From positions 8,680,001 through 8,744,000 of the forward strand of contig NZ_CP107928.1 in NCBI RefSeq assembly GCF_036030735.1: a stretch of 64,000 bases of DNA. Reading direction: 5' to 3'. Numbering within the stretch: position 1 is the first letter of the stretch; the number at the start of each line of letters is the position of its first letter. The stretch is from Streptomyces sp. NBC_00425 (lineage in GTDB: Bacteria > Actinomycetota > Actinomycetes > Streptomycetales > Streptomycetaceae). A program made the position numbers and the translations under genes. This document shows, in pieces, positions 18,975-29,294 of this stretch. Below the pieces are notes generated by a model, which made no database searches, had not been told where the DNA came from, and saw only the letters and a program-made list of their open reading frames with translations.

Positions 18975-20330
18975 TCAGTCGCGGGTGAACCGGCGGCGCG
19001 CGACCCGCAGCACCAGCGCCACCGCCGCACCGCCGAGGACGGCCGCGCCGGCGATCTCCGCGGCCGCCGTCGGCCATCCGGGACGCCGTGGCGGATCGGC
19101 GGCGGCGACCGAGGCTGCCGTCGCCGTCCGTGTCCCCGCCGGGGACGGCGTGGACGTCCGTGCCGACGGGGGGCCCGGATTCGCCGTGGAGGTCCGCGGC
19201 GGAGTGCGGGTGGGAGTCCGGGTGGACGCCGCCTGCGGTCCCGCGACGGGAGACGCCGGGGGGCGCAGTGCGTCGAGCGAGCCGACCGGCTCGACACGGC
19301 CGGCCGCCTCGAACCCCCAGTCGAGCAGGTCCCGGGCCTCCTCGTAGACGGCGTGCCCGCCGCCCGCCTGAGGGTTCATCACCGTCACCACGAGGGTGCG
19401 CCCGTCCCGGCGGGCGGCGGCCACCAGGGTGTTGCCGGCGTTGCTGGTGTAGCCGTTCTTGATCCCGATCAGCCCGGGGTACGGTTCGACGCCGTCGTGT
19501 CCGGTGAGCAGCCGGTTGGTGTTGGCGATGCCGTACGACCATCCTTCGCCGCCGGGGAACGCGGCCTCCGCCGTGCCGCAGTAGCGGGCGAAGTCGGCGT
19601 TGCGCAGCCCGGCCCGGCCGAACACCGCCAGGTCGTACGCGGAGGACACCTGGCCGGGTGTGTCGTATCCGTCGGGCGAGCGGACGTGGGTGTCCAGTGC
19701 GCCGAGGGAGCGGGCCTTCTCCTGCATGCGGGCGGTGGTCGCGCTCCAGCCGCCGTTGAGGGACGCCAGCACGTGCACGGCGTCGTTGCCCGAGTTGAGG
19801 AACACCCCGCGCCACAGGTCGGCGACGGTGTACGTCTGCCCCTCGGCGACCCCGACCAGGCTGCTCCCCGGCCCGATGCCCGCGAGTTCCTCCTCGGAGA
19901 CCCGGTGCCGCAGGCCGGCGGGCAGCGTCGGCAGCACCGTGAGGGCGAACAGCGTCTTGAGCGTGCTGGCGGGCGGCAGCCTGCGGTGGGCGTGGGACGC
20001 GGCGAGCACCTCGCCGGTGTCGGCGTCCGCGACCAGCCAGGACAGCGCGGAGACGTCCGGCACGTCGGGCACGCCGTCGCGCGGCCTCACCTGGACGCCG
20101 GAGCGGTACAGCACCGCCGTCCGCGACGCCTGCGCGCGTGCGGCGGGGAGCCCGGCGGCGCCGGCGCCGCCGGGGGCGCCGGCGGCTGCGGGGGCCGGGC
20201 CGGGGGAGCCGGGCGGGCCGGGGGCCGCCGTGGCCGGGGCGACGGCGGCGACGGGACCGAGCGCCAGGGCGCCTGCCGCACAGAACACGCCGGCCGAGAG
20301 AGCGACCCGGGAGGAGAATCCGATCGTCAT
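18975..20330 (-). CDS. D-alanyl-D-alanine carboxypeptidase (PBP5 family, S11)
   Basis: Exported low-molecular-weight penicillin-binding protein that trims peptidoglycan pentapeptides. It has 451 residues: N-terminal signal (about 1-36), Pro/Ala/Gly-rich linker, then the S11 peptidase domain with S122-T-L-K125, S180-G-N and K291-N-G. The usual KTG box is KNG here, a conservative change. A long Thr/Pro/Ser-rich stretch (about 360-415) leads to a C-terminal membrane helix and basic tail (RVARRRFTRD), so it is anchored at both secretion stages. Convergent with glsA; the 135 bp between them show no clear hairpin. Confidence 0.92.
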   Translation of the reverse strand: MTIGFSSRVALSAGVFCAAGALALGPVAAVAPATAAPGPPGSPGPAPAAAGAPGGAGAAGLPAARAQASRTAVLYRSGVQVRPRDGVPDVPDVSALSWLVADADTGEVLAASHAHRRLPPASTLKTLFALTVLPTLPAGLRHRVSEEELAGIGPGSSLVGVAEGQTYTVADLWRGVFLNSGNDAVHVLASLNGGWSATTARMQEKARSLGALDTHVRSPDGYDTPGQVSSAYDLAVFGRAGLRNADFARYCGTAEAAFPGGEGWSYGIANTNRLLTGHDGVEPYPGLIGIKNGYTSNAGNTLVAAARRDGRTLVVTVMNPQAGGGHAVYEEARDLLDWGFEAAGRVEPVGSLDALRPPASPVAGPQAASTRTPTRTPPRTSTANPGPPSARTSTPSPAGTRTATAASVAAADPPRRPGWPTAAAEIAGAAVLGGAAVALVLRVARRRFTRD

Positions 20331-20416
20331 ACGATCAACCTAGGAACGATCGCCTTCTTCCCCGTCCCGCCCGTGCCGAAGGCGGGCCGGTGAGCACCCC
20401 AATGGGGTACCTCCCC

Positions 20417-21562
<1,146 letters not shown>

Positions 21563-21922
21563 GGTGGTGTGTCCTTTCACGGACGGAGGCACGGGACGTG
21601 CGAGAGGGTGGGAGCGGCCGCGGGAAACGGGCGCGAGAGGCGCCTCGGGCGGCGGGAACGACACCTGGTCACGACGGAGCTGTTCCGTCGACGAGGTGGT
21701 GCGGAAAGGCCGCTGCACCGGCCGGGAACGGCGGGTGACTCGGCGGACAGAGAAGGAATCGGCACCGGCGCCTCGGAAGGGGCGTACACAAGTGCCATTT
21801 GAACTCTAGCACGCCGATCGGGCGCGCATGGAATCTTCCGTGGTTTGCCGCAGATGTCCTCAGCGGGTAACGATCCGTGACGACACCGGACTTGACTGCT
21901 ATGTGTGCATTATCTTCACGTC
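21563..21922. other. 360-bp divergent intergenic region, leader of rho paralogue
   Basis: No gene is supported here. On the minus strand TAGAGT near 21806-21811 could be a -10 for the rho-like gene, which would give an untranslated leader of about 230 nt. The far end carries the promoter of the divergent membrane-protein gene. Confidence 0.5.
21911..21916 (+). promoter_or_regulatory. -10 element, apparent leaderless start
   Basis: TATCTT ends 6 nt before ATG 21923 and no Shine-Dalgarno sequence is present, so transcription probably starts at the A of the start codon. Confidence 0.5.
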
Positions 21923-22831
<909 letters not shown>

Positions 22832-22837
22832 CGCGCC

Positions 22838-23245
22838 TCAGGAGGCGGAGGCCGCCCGTGCCTCCGCCTCCTTCGCGATGTCGTCGAACCGCGCGCCCAT
22901 GGCCGCCGCCAGGGCCTGTGCGCCGGACAACGGGCGGACCATGACCGTCAGTTCGTCGATGAGGCCGTTCTCGTCGAGGTGGATGAAGTCGCAGCCGCTG
23001 AGCCGGCGTTCCCCCACCCGTGCCGTGAAGACCAGGGCGTGGTCGCGCCCCTCGCCGCCCTCCAGCTCCTGTTCGTACCGGAAGTCCTCGAAGACCTGCG
23101 ACACCGCGCGCAGGATCGCCGCCGTGATCGCCTTGCCCGGGTAGGGCTTGAAGACGACCGGGCTGGTGAAGACCACGTCCTCGGACAGCAGCGCCTCGAC
23201 GGCGTCGAGATCGCCGGCCTCGACGGCCTCGCGGAATGCGCGCAT
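22838..23245 (-). CDS. SnoaL-like (NTF2 fold) protein
   Basis: 135-residue cone-shaped alpha+beta barrel protein. FREAVEAGDLDAVEALLSED, the central strand ALVFTARVGERRLSGCDF and the terminal LIDELTVMVRPL are characteristic. Members are small ketone isomerases, hydrolases or ligand binders; no activity can be assigned. GAGGAG is well spaced before ATG 23245. Its 3' end faces the membrane-protein gene with 6 bp between stops. Confidence 0.82.
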   Translation of the reverse strand: MRAFREAVEAGDLDAVEALLSEDVVFTSPVVFKPYPGKAITAAILRAVSQVFEDFRYEQELEGGEGRDHALVFTARVGERRLSGCDFIHLDENGLIDELTVMVRPLSGAQALAAAMGARFDDIAKEAEARAASAS

Positions 23246-23405
23246 CGTATCTCCTCGTTCACATCGATAGTCAATTTGTTGATTAGGTGCGACTGAGAAT
23301 AATCACCTGCTGTTACCGTGTCCACATGTCCCTCGAGTGCCTTCGAGGAGACGAACGTGCGCTGGTGCGAACGGGCGCTCTTGCTCCTGAAGCGCCGGAC
23401 GGTCG

Positions 23406-23411
23406 TAGGCT
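23406..23411 (+). promoter_or_regulatory. -10 element, apparent leaderless start
   Basis: TAGGCT lies 7 nt before ATG 23419 and no Shine-Dalgarno sequence is present. This decides the start: the frame is open upstream to 23287 but that part has no family resemblance. Confidence 0.55.
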
Positions 23412-23418
23412 GACGTCG

Positions 23419-24189
23419 ATGTTCAGCCCCGAAGGCCCCACGCTGCGCGAACTCGCCGTCCAGGCCCTGTCGTCCGTCGAGCACGGATACGACCTCCTCG
23501 CGCCGAAGTTCGACCACACGCCGTTCCGCACCCCGGACTCCGTCCTCGACGCGGTCGCCGCGGCGCTGAAGGAGACCGGCCCCTACGAGGACGGCCTCGA
23601 CCTGTGCTGCGGCACGGGCGCCGGCGTGGACGTCCTGGCGGCGGTGTGCCGGTCCAGCGTGACCGGCGTCGACTTCAGCGCCGGCATGCTCGACGAGGCG
23701 CGCCGGCGGGCGCCGACTGCGGGCCCGAGGGTGTCCTGGGTGCGCGCGGACGCCCGCGCCCTGCCGTTCACGGCCCGCTTCGACCTCGTCGTCAGCTTCG
23801 GCGCGTTCGGCCACTTCCTGCCCCGGGAGCTGCCGGGCCTGTTCGCCCAGGTGCACACCGCGCTGCGGCCGGGCGGCCGCTTCGCGTTCCCGGTCCTCGC
23901 CCCGCCCCCGCCGTCCTCCCCGCTGTACTGGGCGCTCCTCGGCTTCGACGCCGCGATGCGGGTGCGCAACGCCCTGTGGCGGCCGCCGTTCGTGATGTAC
24001 TACCGGGCCTTCCGGCTCGGCGAGGTGCGGCGCGAACTGACGCGGGCCGGATTCCGGGTGGAGCTGCGCGCCCTGCCCGGGTTCGGGGCCCGGGGCGACG
24101 GCAGCCCCCGGGTCCGTTTGGTCGAGGCGCGACGGGCGGACCCGTGCGGCGACGGCCCGGACGGGGTCACCCGGCCGCCGGGAGCGTGA
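23419..24189 (+). CDS. class I SAM-dependent methyltransferase
   Basis: 256-residue methyltransferase. Motif I is LDLCCGTGAGVDVL (about residues 58-71), motif II VTGVDFSAGMLDEA, then WVRADARALPF and the post-motif ALRPGGRFAFPV. Ubiquinone/menaquinone-methyltransferase-like fold (Methyltransf_11/25); substrate unknown. The start is placed at ATG 23419, preceded by a TAGGCT promoter element. Its 3' end overlaps the convergent GntR gene by 23 bp. Confidence 0.86.
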   Translation: MFSPEGPTLRELAVQALSSVEHGYDLLAPKFDHTPFRTPDSVLDAVAAALKETGPYEDGLDLCCGTGAGVDVLAAVCRSSVTGVDFSAGMLDEARRRAPTAGPRVSWVRADARALPFTARFDLVVSFGAFGHFLPRELPGLFAQVHTALRPGGRFAFPVLAPPPPSSPLYWALLGFDAAMRVRNALWRPPFVMYYRAFRLGEVRRELTRAGFRVELRALPGFGARGDGSPRVRLVEARRADPCGDGPDGVTRPPGA

Positions 24190-24940
24190 ACGCGTAGACC
24201 AGCGCCTCCCGCCGGGTGTCCACCACCAGGTCGGTGATCTCCAGCGGGCGTGCGTACTGGTCGTGCACCCGCCGGGTCACCCGCATCGACGGCGCGTCCT
24301 CGAGATGCGTGATGCAGTCCCGGTGGTGCAGGGTCAGGCCCGCCCGGCGCATCCAGTCGTAGGCGCGCCCGAGCTGCGCGGCGCCGCTCGCGCCGGCGCG
24401 GTCGCGGCAGCGGGCGAGCTCCGCCACCTCCGCCACGGCCACCGCGGAGAAGGACGTGACCGCCGTGCGCAGACCGCCGCCGTCGGCGTCGGCGGACTCG
24501 TAACGGTGGACCAGCGTCGGCCGGTCCGGGGCGAGTCCGAGGGCCTCGGCGTGTTCGGGCGGCGGCGGCTCCCAGCTGACCGCCGTCCGCGCCGTCGCCG
24601 GGGCTTCGCCCGCGGACGGCGCGCCCACCGGGAAGGCGAGGAACGCCGGGGAGCCGGCCGCGGTCGCTCCCGGCGGCGGGCCGCTCGGCGAGATCTCCCG
24701 TGGGGCGACGCGGCTGCCCCGCCGGTCGGTCTCGACCAGACCGTCGCGGCGCAGCACCTCCAGCGCCTGCCGCACGGTCTCTCTGCTGACGCCGAAGCGC
24801 CCGGCCAGCCGGCGTTCGCTCGGCAGCCGTTCGCCGGGCACGACGATGTCGCCCGACGCGCCGAGCAACTCCGCCGCGATCCGCCGGTACAGGGGACGGT
24901 CGCCGGCGGACGGGGGGACAAGGGGGGTGGTGCGGGCCAT
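24167..24940 (-). CDS. GntR-family regulator (HutC/UTRA type)
   Basis: 257-residue regulator. The winged helix at about 10-75 (GERLPSERRLAGRFGVSRET, then DGLVETDRRGSRVAP) is followed by a UTRA ligand-binding domain (PTLVHRYESADADGG; ITDLVVDTRREALVYAFTLP). GGAGG sits 8 bp before ATG 24940. The DasR-like palindrome at 25007-25018 lies just upstream, so autoregulation is likely. The middle (about 76-110) is a Pro/Gly/Ala-rich linker. Target besides itself unknown; the beta-lactamase-like esterase next to it is a candidate. Confidence 0.88.
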   Translation of the reverse strand: MARTTPLVPPSAGDRPLYRRIAAELLGASGDIVVPGERLPSERRLAGRFGVSRETVRQALEVLRRDGLVETDRRGSRVAPREISPSGPPPGATAAGSPAFLAFPVGAPSAGEAPATARTAVSWEPPPPEHAEALGLAPDRPTLVHRYESADADGGGLRTAVTSFSAVAVAEVAELARCRDRAGASGAAQLGRAYDWMRRAGLTLHHRDCITHLEDAPSMRVTRRVHDQYARPLEITDLVVDTRREALVYAFTLPAAG

Positions 24941-25006
24941 GCCGCGCGCCTCCTGTGAGTGACGTGCCGTAGTCGGACGGAATCGGTGCGCCACCAGATC
25001 TAGCAT

Positions 25007-25018
25007 TGGTCTAAACCA
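25007..25018. promoter_or_regulatory. GntR/DasR-like operator
   Basis: TGGTCTAAACCA is a near-perfect inverted repeat that differs by one base from the DasR consensus core TGGTCTAGACCA. It lies 67 bp upstream of the GntR start; on the minus strand TAGAT-like -10 sequence follows within 10 bp, so bound protein would block the promoter. Confidence 0.75.
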
Positions 25019-25165
25019 GCAGGGAAGGGCGGAAGGCGTGATCGGCCGAAACCGAACCGCCCCGCCTCCCTCGCCGTCGCGCTCCGGCGCCGTGCGCCGC
25101 GCCCCGCCCGACCGCGCCGCGCCCCGCTGCCGGGCGACCGTGGCGCGGCGTGGTCGGGCCGCCGC

Positions 25166-26332
25166 TCACAGTGCGCCGTAGAGGGCGTCCACCAGCGCCG
25201 TCTTGCGCGGGTCGTCGGCGATGTGCGGACCCATGCGGTTCATGACGTATCCGAGCGAGACGCCGGCCTCGGGGTCCGCGAGCCCGCAGGAGCCGCCGAA
25301 GCCGTCGTGTCCGAAAGCGCGCGGGTTGGGTCCGTAGGAGCCGTTCGGGCCGCTGAGCCAGAGCCCCAGCCCGATCTCCGTCTCGTGCGCGAAACCGGCC
25401 CCCAGCACCAGGTCCCGGCAGCTGCCCTGGCCCTCGCGCACCCGCTCGGCGGCCCCGGGGGACAGGACGCGCCGGCCGCCGTACGTGCCCCGGCAGGCGA
25501 GGATCCCGTAGAGCGCGGCGACCGCGCGTGCGGTGCCGTGGCCGTTGGCGGCCGGGATCTCCGCGGCTCGCCACGCGGCCGAGTTGGCCTCGGCCGCGCC
25601 CGCGAGCGGGTTGGTCAGCGCGGCGATGGCTGCGGGGGACAACTGGCTGAAGACGGCCGCCTGTTCACTGGACGAGACGGCCGCCGGGTGCACCAGTTCG
25701 GCGGCCCGGGCGGACTCCTTCTCGGGCAGACCGATCGTGAAGTCGACGCCCAGCGGGCCGGTCACCTCACGCTCCAGGAAGGCCCCCGGCAGCAGCCCCG
25801 ACACCCGCCGCACGACCTCTCCGACCAGGAATCCGTAGGTGAGCGCGTGATAGCCGGACCGGGTGCCCGGCTCCCACCAGGGCTCCGTGGCGGCGAGACG
25901 CCCGGTGGTCAGCTCCCAGTCGTAGAGCTGGTCGAGCGAGTGCGGTTCGCGCAGCCCCGAGAGGCCCGCGCGGTGGGACAGCAGATGCCGCACCAGGACC
26001 CGCTCCTTGCCGGCGGCGGCGAACTCCGGCCAGTAGGCGGCCACCGGCGCGTCGAAGTCGAGGAGACCCCGGTCGGCGAGGATGTGCGCGCACAGCGCCG
26101 TCGGCCCCTTCGAGGTGGACCAGACGTTGACCAGGGTGTCCCGTTCCCAGGCGCGGGTGCGGGCGGCGTCCGCCCAGCCGCCCCACAGGTCGGCCACCGT
26201 CACCCCGTCGACCGTGACGCTGACCGCGGCGCCCAGTTCGCCGCGCTCGCGGAAGTTCTCCTCGAAGGCGGTGCGCAGCGCCGCGAACCGCTGGTCGCAG
26301 TGGCCGTGAACCTGTGGCGTGTGCTCGGACAT
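25166..26332 (-). CDS. beta-lactamase-fold serine esterase (family VIII type)
   Basis: 388-residue serine hydrolase of the class C beta-lactamase/EstB group. The nucleophile motif is STSKG (about S75-K78), the tyrosine motif YHALTYG near residue 174 replaces YxN, and GHDGFGGS near 338 replaces the KTG box. Such proteins usually hydrolyse small esters, not beta-lactams. No signal peptide, so cytoplasmic. GGAGGA precedes ATG 26332. Downstream (25019-25165) no gene is seen. Confidence 0.9.
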   Translation of the reverse strand: MSEHTPQVHGHCDQRFAALRTAFEENFRERGELGAAVSVTVDGVTVADLWGGWADAARTRAWERDTLVNVWSTSKGPTALCAHILADRGLLDFDAPVAAYWPEFAAAGKERVLVRHLLSHRAGLSGLREPHSLDQLYDWELTTGRLAATEPWWEPGTRSGYHALTYGFLVGEVVRRVSGLLPGAFLEREVTGPLGVDFTIGLPEKESARAAELVHPAAVSSSEQAAVFSQLSPAAIAALTNPLAGAAEANSAAWRAAEIPAANGHGTARAVAALYGILACRGTYGGRRVLSPGAAERVREGQGSCRDLVLGAGFAHETEIGLGLWLSGPNGSYGPNPRAFGHDGFGGSCGLADPEAGVSLGYVMNRMGPHIADDPRKTALVDALYGAL

Positions 26333-26458
26333 GGGTCCTCCGTGGTCCGCCGGAACCCCGGACCGCGACGGTGCGGCCCGGACCCACCGAACGTACCGAC
26401 TGGTCGGACTGGAGGGAAGCGGGTCGGGGAGGATCTCCGGAGGGATCGGCGCCCGTCG

Positions 26459-26508
26459 CCGGTCCGGGTCCGCGCCGGCCCGGGCGGGCCGGCGCGGACC
26501 CGGACCGG
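26459..26508 (-). terminator. strong hairpin terminator after CE7 esterase
   Basis: Perfect 23-bp stem (26459-26481 and 26486-26508) with a 4-nt loop, 5 bp past the esterase stop. It is the longest perfect hairpin noticed in the window. Confidence 0.9.
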
Positions 26509-26513
26509 GCCGA

Positions 26514-27482
26514 TCAGGCGTATGCGCGCAGCCAGCGCAGCTTGGCCGCCTGCTGGAAGGGGCCGCCGCCCTCGTGGTCGTTGAAGTCGTACACCTCGAT
26601 CGCCTTGTCGTCGTGCGCCCACGCGTTGAAGGCGGCGAACACCGTCGAGGGAGGGCAGGTCTGGTCCTCGAGGGCCGCCGAGAACAGCGCGGGCGCCGCG
26701 CCGCGGGCGGCGAAGTGCACGCCGTCGAAGTACGACAGGGTGCGCAGCGCGTCCTGCGTGCGGCCGCGGTGCGTCTTGAGGAACAGGCCTATCTCGCGGT
26801 AGGGGTGACGGTCCGTCAGAGTAGCGGCCCGCGGGAAGTCGCAGAGGAACGGCACGTCCGGCGCGACGCCCGCCAGGTCGGACACCAGACCGCCCACGGC
26901 TGTCGCGATGCCGCCGCCCTGGCTCCCGCCGACCGCCACGGTCCGCGAGGCGTCGGTCAGCGGGTGCGAGCGGGCCGCCTCGATCGCGCGCACCGCGTCC
27001 GTGAACACCCGGCGGTAGTAGTAGCTCTCCGGGTCGTCGATGCCCCGCGTCATGAATCCGGGGTACGAGGGCCCGCCGCCCACCGGGTCCGCCGTGCCGC
27101 CCCCGCCGCCCCAGGCGCTGCCCTGACCGCGGGTGTCCATGACGAAGTGCGCGCGGCCCGTCGACGCCCACAGAAGATGCTCGTGCGGCAGACCGCGCCC
27201 CCCGCCGTAGCCGACGAACTCCACGACCAGCGGCAGCGGTTGCGTCGCTCCGGTGGGCAGCGTCAGCCAGCCCTTGACCGGGTGGCCGCCGAACCCGGCG
27301 AACGTGACGTCGTACACCTGCACCGTGGTCAGGCCCGTGTCGACCGGCTCGAAGTGGGCGTCCAGGTCGTGCTCGCGGGCTTCCTGGAGGGTCTTGGACC
27401 AGAACGCGTCGAAATCCTCCGGCTCGGTGGAGGCGCTGCGGTACGTGCGGAGCTCTTCGAGCGACAGGTCGAACAGGGGCAT
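26514..27482 (-). CDS. CE7 acetylxylan esterase / cephalosporin-C deacetylase
   Basis: 322-residue alpha/beta-hydrolase that removes acetyl groups from xylo-oligosaccharides or small esters; no signal peptide, so it works inside the cell. CE7 motifs are RGQG (118-121), nucleophile elbow GGSQGG with S187, the aspartate in LEDQTCPPST (D273) and NDHEGGG with H303. The N-terminal helix segment MPLFDLSLEELRTYR is typical. AAAGG lies upstream of ATG 27482. Together with the GH115 gene it indicates xylan side-chain removal, though the two are 22 kb apart. Confidence 0.94.
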   Translation of the reverse strand: MPLFDLSLEELRTYRSASTEPEDFDAFWSKTLQEAREHDLDAHFEPVDTGLTTVQVYDVTFAGFGGHPVKGWLTLPTGATQPLPLVVEFVGYGGGRGLPHEHLLWASTGRAHFVMDTRGQGSAWGGGGGTADPVGGGPSYPGFMTRGIDDPESYYYRRVFTDAVRAIEAARSHPLTDASRTVAVGGSQGGGIATAVGGLVSDLAGVAPDVPFLCDFPRAATLTDRHPYREIGLFLKTHRGRTQDALRTLSYFDGVHFAARGAAPALFSAALEDQTCPPSTVFAAFNAWAHDDKAIEVYDFNDHEGGGPFQQAAKLRWLRAYA

Positions 27483-27505
27483 GAAGGACCGCCTTTTGTT
27501 AAGTG

Positions 27506-27532
27506 CCCGTACGAATGATCACACCGTACGGG
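27506..27532. promoter_or_regulatory. inverted repeat before CE7 esterase gene
   Basis: CCCGTACG (27506-27513) and CGTACGGG (27525-27532) form an 8-bp inverted repeat with 11 bp between. It lies 24 bp upstream of the esterase start and 38 bp past the preceding gene's stop, so it is either an operator or a weak terminator. Confidence 0.5.
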
Positions 27533-27569
27533 GACGGCGGGAAGGCTCGCCAGCCCCCGGCCGGCAGCC

Positions 27570-28157
27570 TCAGGCGGGCCTGCGCCGGCTCCACTGCGGT
27601 TCCGTGCGCGCCCATTCCCGCTCCCATTCGCCCAGTCGGCGGCGCATCGCCAGCCGCCGGACCAGGGCGTGCCCGAGCAGAACCGTGGCGGCCGTGCCCC
27701 CGGCCACGCACACCCCCATGGTGAGGGTCTGCTGCCACACCATCGTGCTGTTCGGCGGCGGCGCGACGTTGTGGCCGCGCGCGTCGAACCACACGTCCAC
27801 CGTCTGCCCCTGGCGTGTGCCCGCCGGCACCCGGGCGGGGGCCGTGCGGGCCGGCTCGCCCGGCGGCGTCCAGCGCACGGTCGCCCGGACCGTCTGCTGC
27901 CGGCCGCCCTCCGCCGACGGCAGCGCCGGCGGCATGCGGCCGACGACCTCGGCCCGCACCCGGTGGCGGTCGGCCTGCAGCCGCGCCGCGACCGTCCGAG
28001 CGTCGTCGTGGGCCCACTGGCCGGCCAGTGCTCCGGCCAGGGGCGCGGCGACCAGCAGCAGCACGGCGACGACGAGCGTCGCCCACGCCTCCACGACGTC
28101 CGAACGGCGTCGCAGCGGATTGTGCCGCCAGCGCCAGCCACGCACCCGGGTTCGCAT
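27570..28157 (-). CDS. Rv1733c-like two-helix membrane protein
   Basis: 195 residues. The basic N-terminal signature RGWRWRHNPLRRRSDVVEAW is the hallmark of the Rv1733c-like family, which is abundant in Streptomyces. Two membrane helices (about 26-46 and 146-168) bracket an exported beta-rich domain of about 100 residues (VDVWFDARGHNVAPP near its end). Function unknown; the mycobacterial member belongs to the dormancy regulon. GGAGG precedes ATG 28157. Confidence 0.87.
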   Translation of the reverse strand: MRTRVRGWRWRHNPLRRRSDVVEAWATLVVAVLLLVAAPLAGALAGQWAHDDARTVAARLQADRHRVRAEVVGRMPPALPSAEGGRQQTVRATVRWTPPGEPARTAPARVPAGTRQGQTVDVWFDARGHNVAPPPNSTMVWQQTLTMGVCVAGGTAATVLLGHALVRRLAMRRRLGEWEREWARTEPQWSRRRPA

Positions 28158-28188
28158 GTCGACCTCCTCGCCGTCACGCGGACGAGTG

Positions 28189-28200
28189 CCCCCATGGGGG
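28189..28200. promoter_or_regulatory. 12-bp perfect palindrome CCCCCATGGGGG
   Basis: Loop-free palindrome 31 bp upstream of the Rv1733c-like start, embedded in TGCCCCCATGGGGGGTCTAC. Without a loop it suits a dimeric DNA-binding protein better than an RNA hairpin. It somewhat resembles G/C-rich CsoR-type operators; this is only a resemblance. Confidence 0.5.
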
Positions 28201-28324
28201 GTCTACCCCGTCTGGAGTACATGGTTTCACGCATCGTTCACGACGGCTCGCCGACGGCACGCCACCCGCACGGGCCCACGCGGGGGCGTGCGGTCCGGCG
28301 CCGGGCCGCCCCATGGCGCGCTGA

Positions 28325-28750
28325 CTAGGGGGCGGTCCAGGCGTTGTACCGCTCCAGGTATTCCGCGAACCGTTCCAGGTCCTCCGGCGGCCACTCGGCG
28401 AGCCGTCGGCGGAAGGCCGTGCGGCGGCTCTCGGTGACCCGGGCGAGGATGCGGCGGCCGGCGTCGGTGAGATGGAGGACGTGGACGCGGTGGTCCTCGG
28501 GGTCCTGGCGCCGTTCGATCAGGTCGGCCCGCTCCAGGGCGGTGACCTGGCGGCTGACCGTGGACTTGTCCAGCGCGTAGTGCGCGGCGAGGTCGGTCGC
28601 CCGGCAGCCGCCGCTCTCCTCGAGATGACCGAGCAGTGTGTACGACACCAGCGACAGTTCGGGGTGCAGCCGGCCCGCCGAGGCCCGCGCCCGTCGCGCG
28701 AAGACCGTCATCTCGCGCTGGATGGTCTCCACCGCCTCGGCTTCCTGCAT
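28325..28750 (-). CDS. MarR-family regulator
   Basis: 141-residue winged-helix regulator. The recognition region TDLAAHYALDKSTVSRQVTA (about 52-71), wing RRQDPEDHRVHVLHLTDAGR and terminal dimerisation helices match MarR. ATG 28750 has GGGAG 5 bp upstream; a GTG two codons earlier (28756) is the alternative. No operator or obvious target is seen; it may control itself. Confidence 0.88.
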   Translation of the reverse strand: MQEAEAVETIQREMTVFARRARASAGRLHPELSLVSYTLLGHLEESGGCRATDLAAHYALDKSTVSRQVTALERADLIERRQDPEDHRVHVLHLTDAGRRILARVTESRRTAFRRRLAEWPPEDLERFAEYLERYNAWTAP

Positions 28751-29294
28751 GGCCACTCCCTGCGCTCCCGCGTCTGGGTGAGGCTAGCAAGTGCAACAGA
28801 CATGGCGGTATCGCCGATCCAGGTGAAGCCTGGCGGTGACTGCACCTGGGACTGACCAAGAACTCGGCGCAGCCCTCCTCCGGGCTTGGTCGTACTCGCC
28901 TTGCCGAGCGGCGTCGCGGTGTCGCACCAAGCTGTCGGCGGCGTGGGACCGCGCCATGCGGCCCAGCGTTCGACGCCCTGCAGCGGTCGGTCCCGTTCTT
29001 GACGGGGGCGAGGCCTCGGCGAGGTCGGCGCCGGTGGCCTCGGGGCCGGCTGCGGTGAGCCGGATCGCGAACGCCGGCTGGTCGGCGTCGGCGCGCGGCG
29101 CGAGGGCTGCCGCGCCGGGCGGGCTGAGTTCCGCGGCCGCTACCCCCGCCACCCGTGGCCGGAGGACCCCGGCTGCGGCCGAGCCGACCGGGCGGCTCAA
29201 CGCGCCCCAGCGGCGGCAGGCTGCCCCGCACCGCCTGCCGCCGGCTGCGTCGACGGGCGCTCCCCGGCCGGGGAGCGCCACGGGCAGCCCGGGG
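28751..29294. other. 544-bp region without a supported gene
   Basis: Frames are open on both strands but none has a ribosome site, a family motif or plausible ends. The minus-strand frame 28784-29281 would give a 165-residue Ala/Arg-rich peptide with a helical, charged middle; it could be a remnant of a gene. A 7-bp inverted repeat GACCAAG/CTTGGTC (28854-28860, 28885-28891) is present. Confidence 0.5.
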
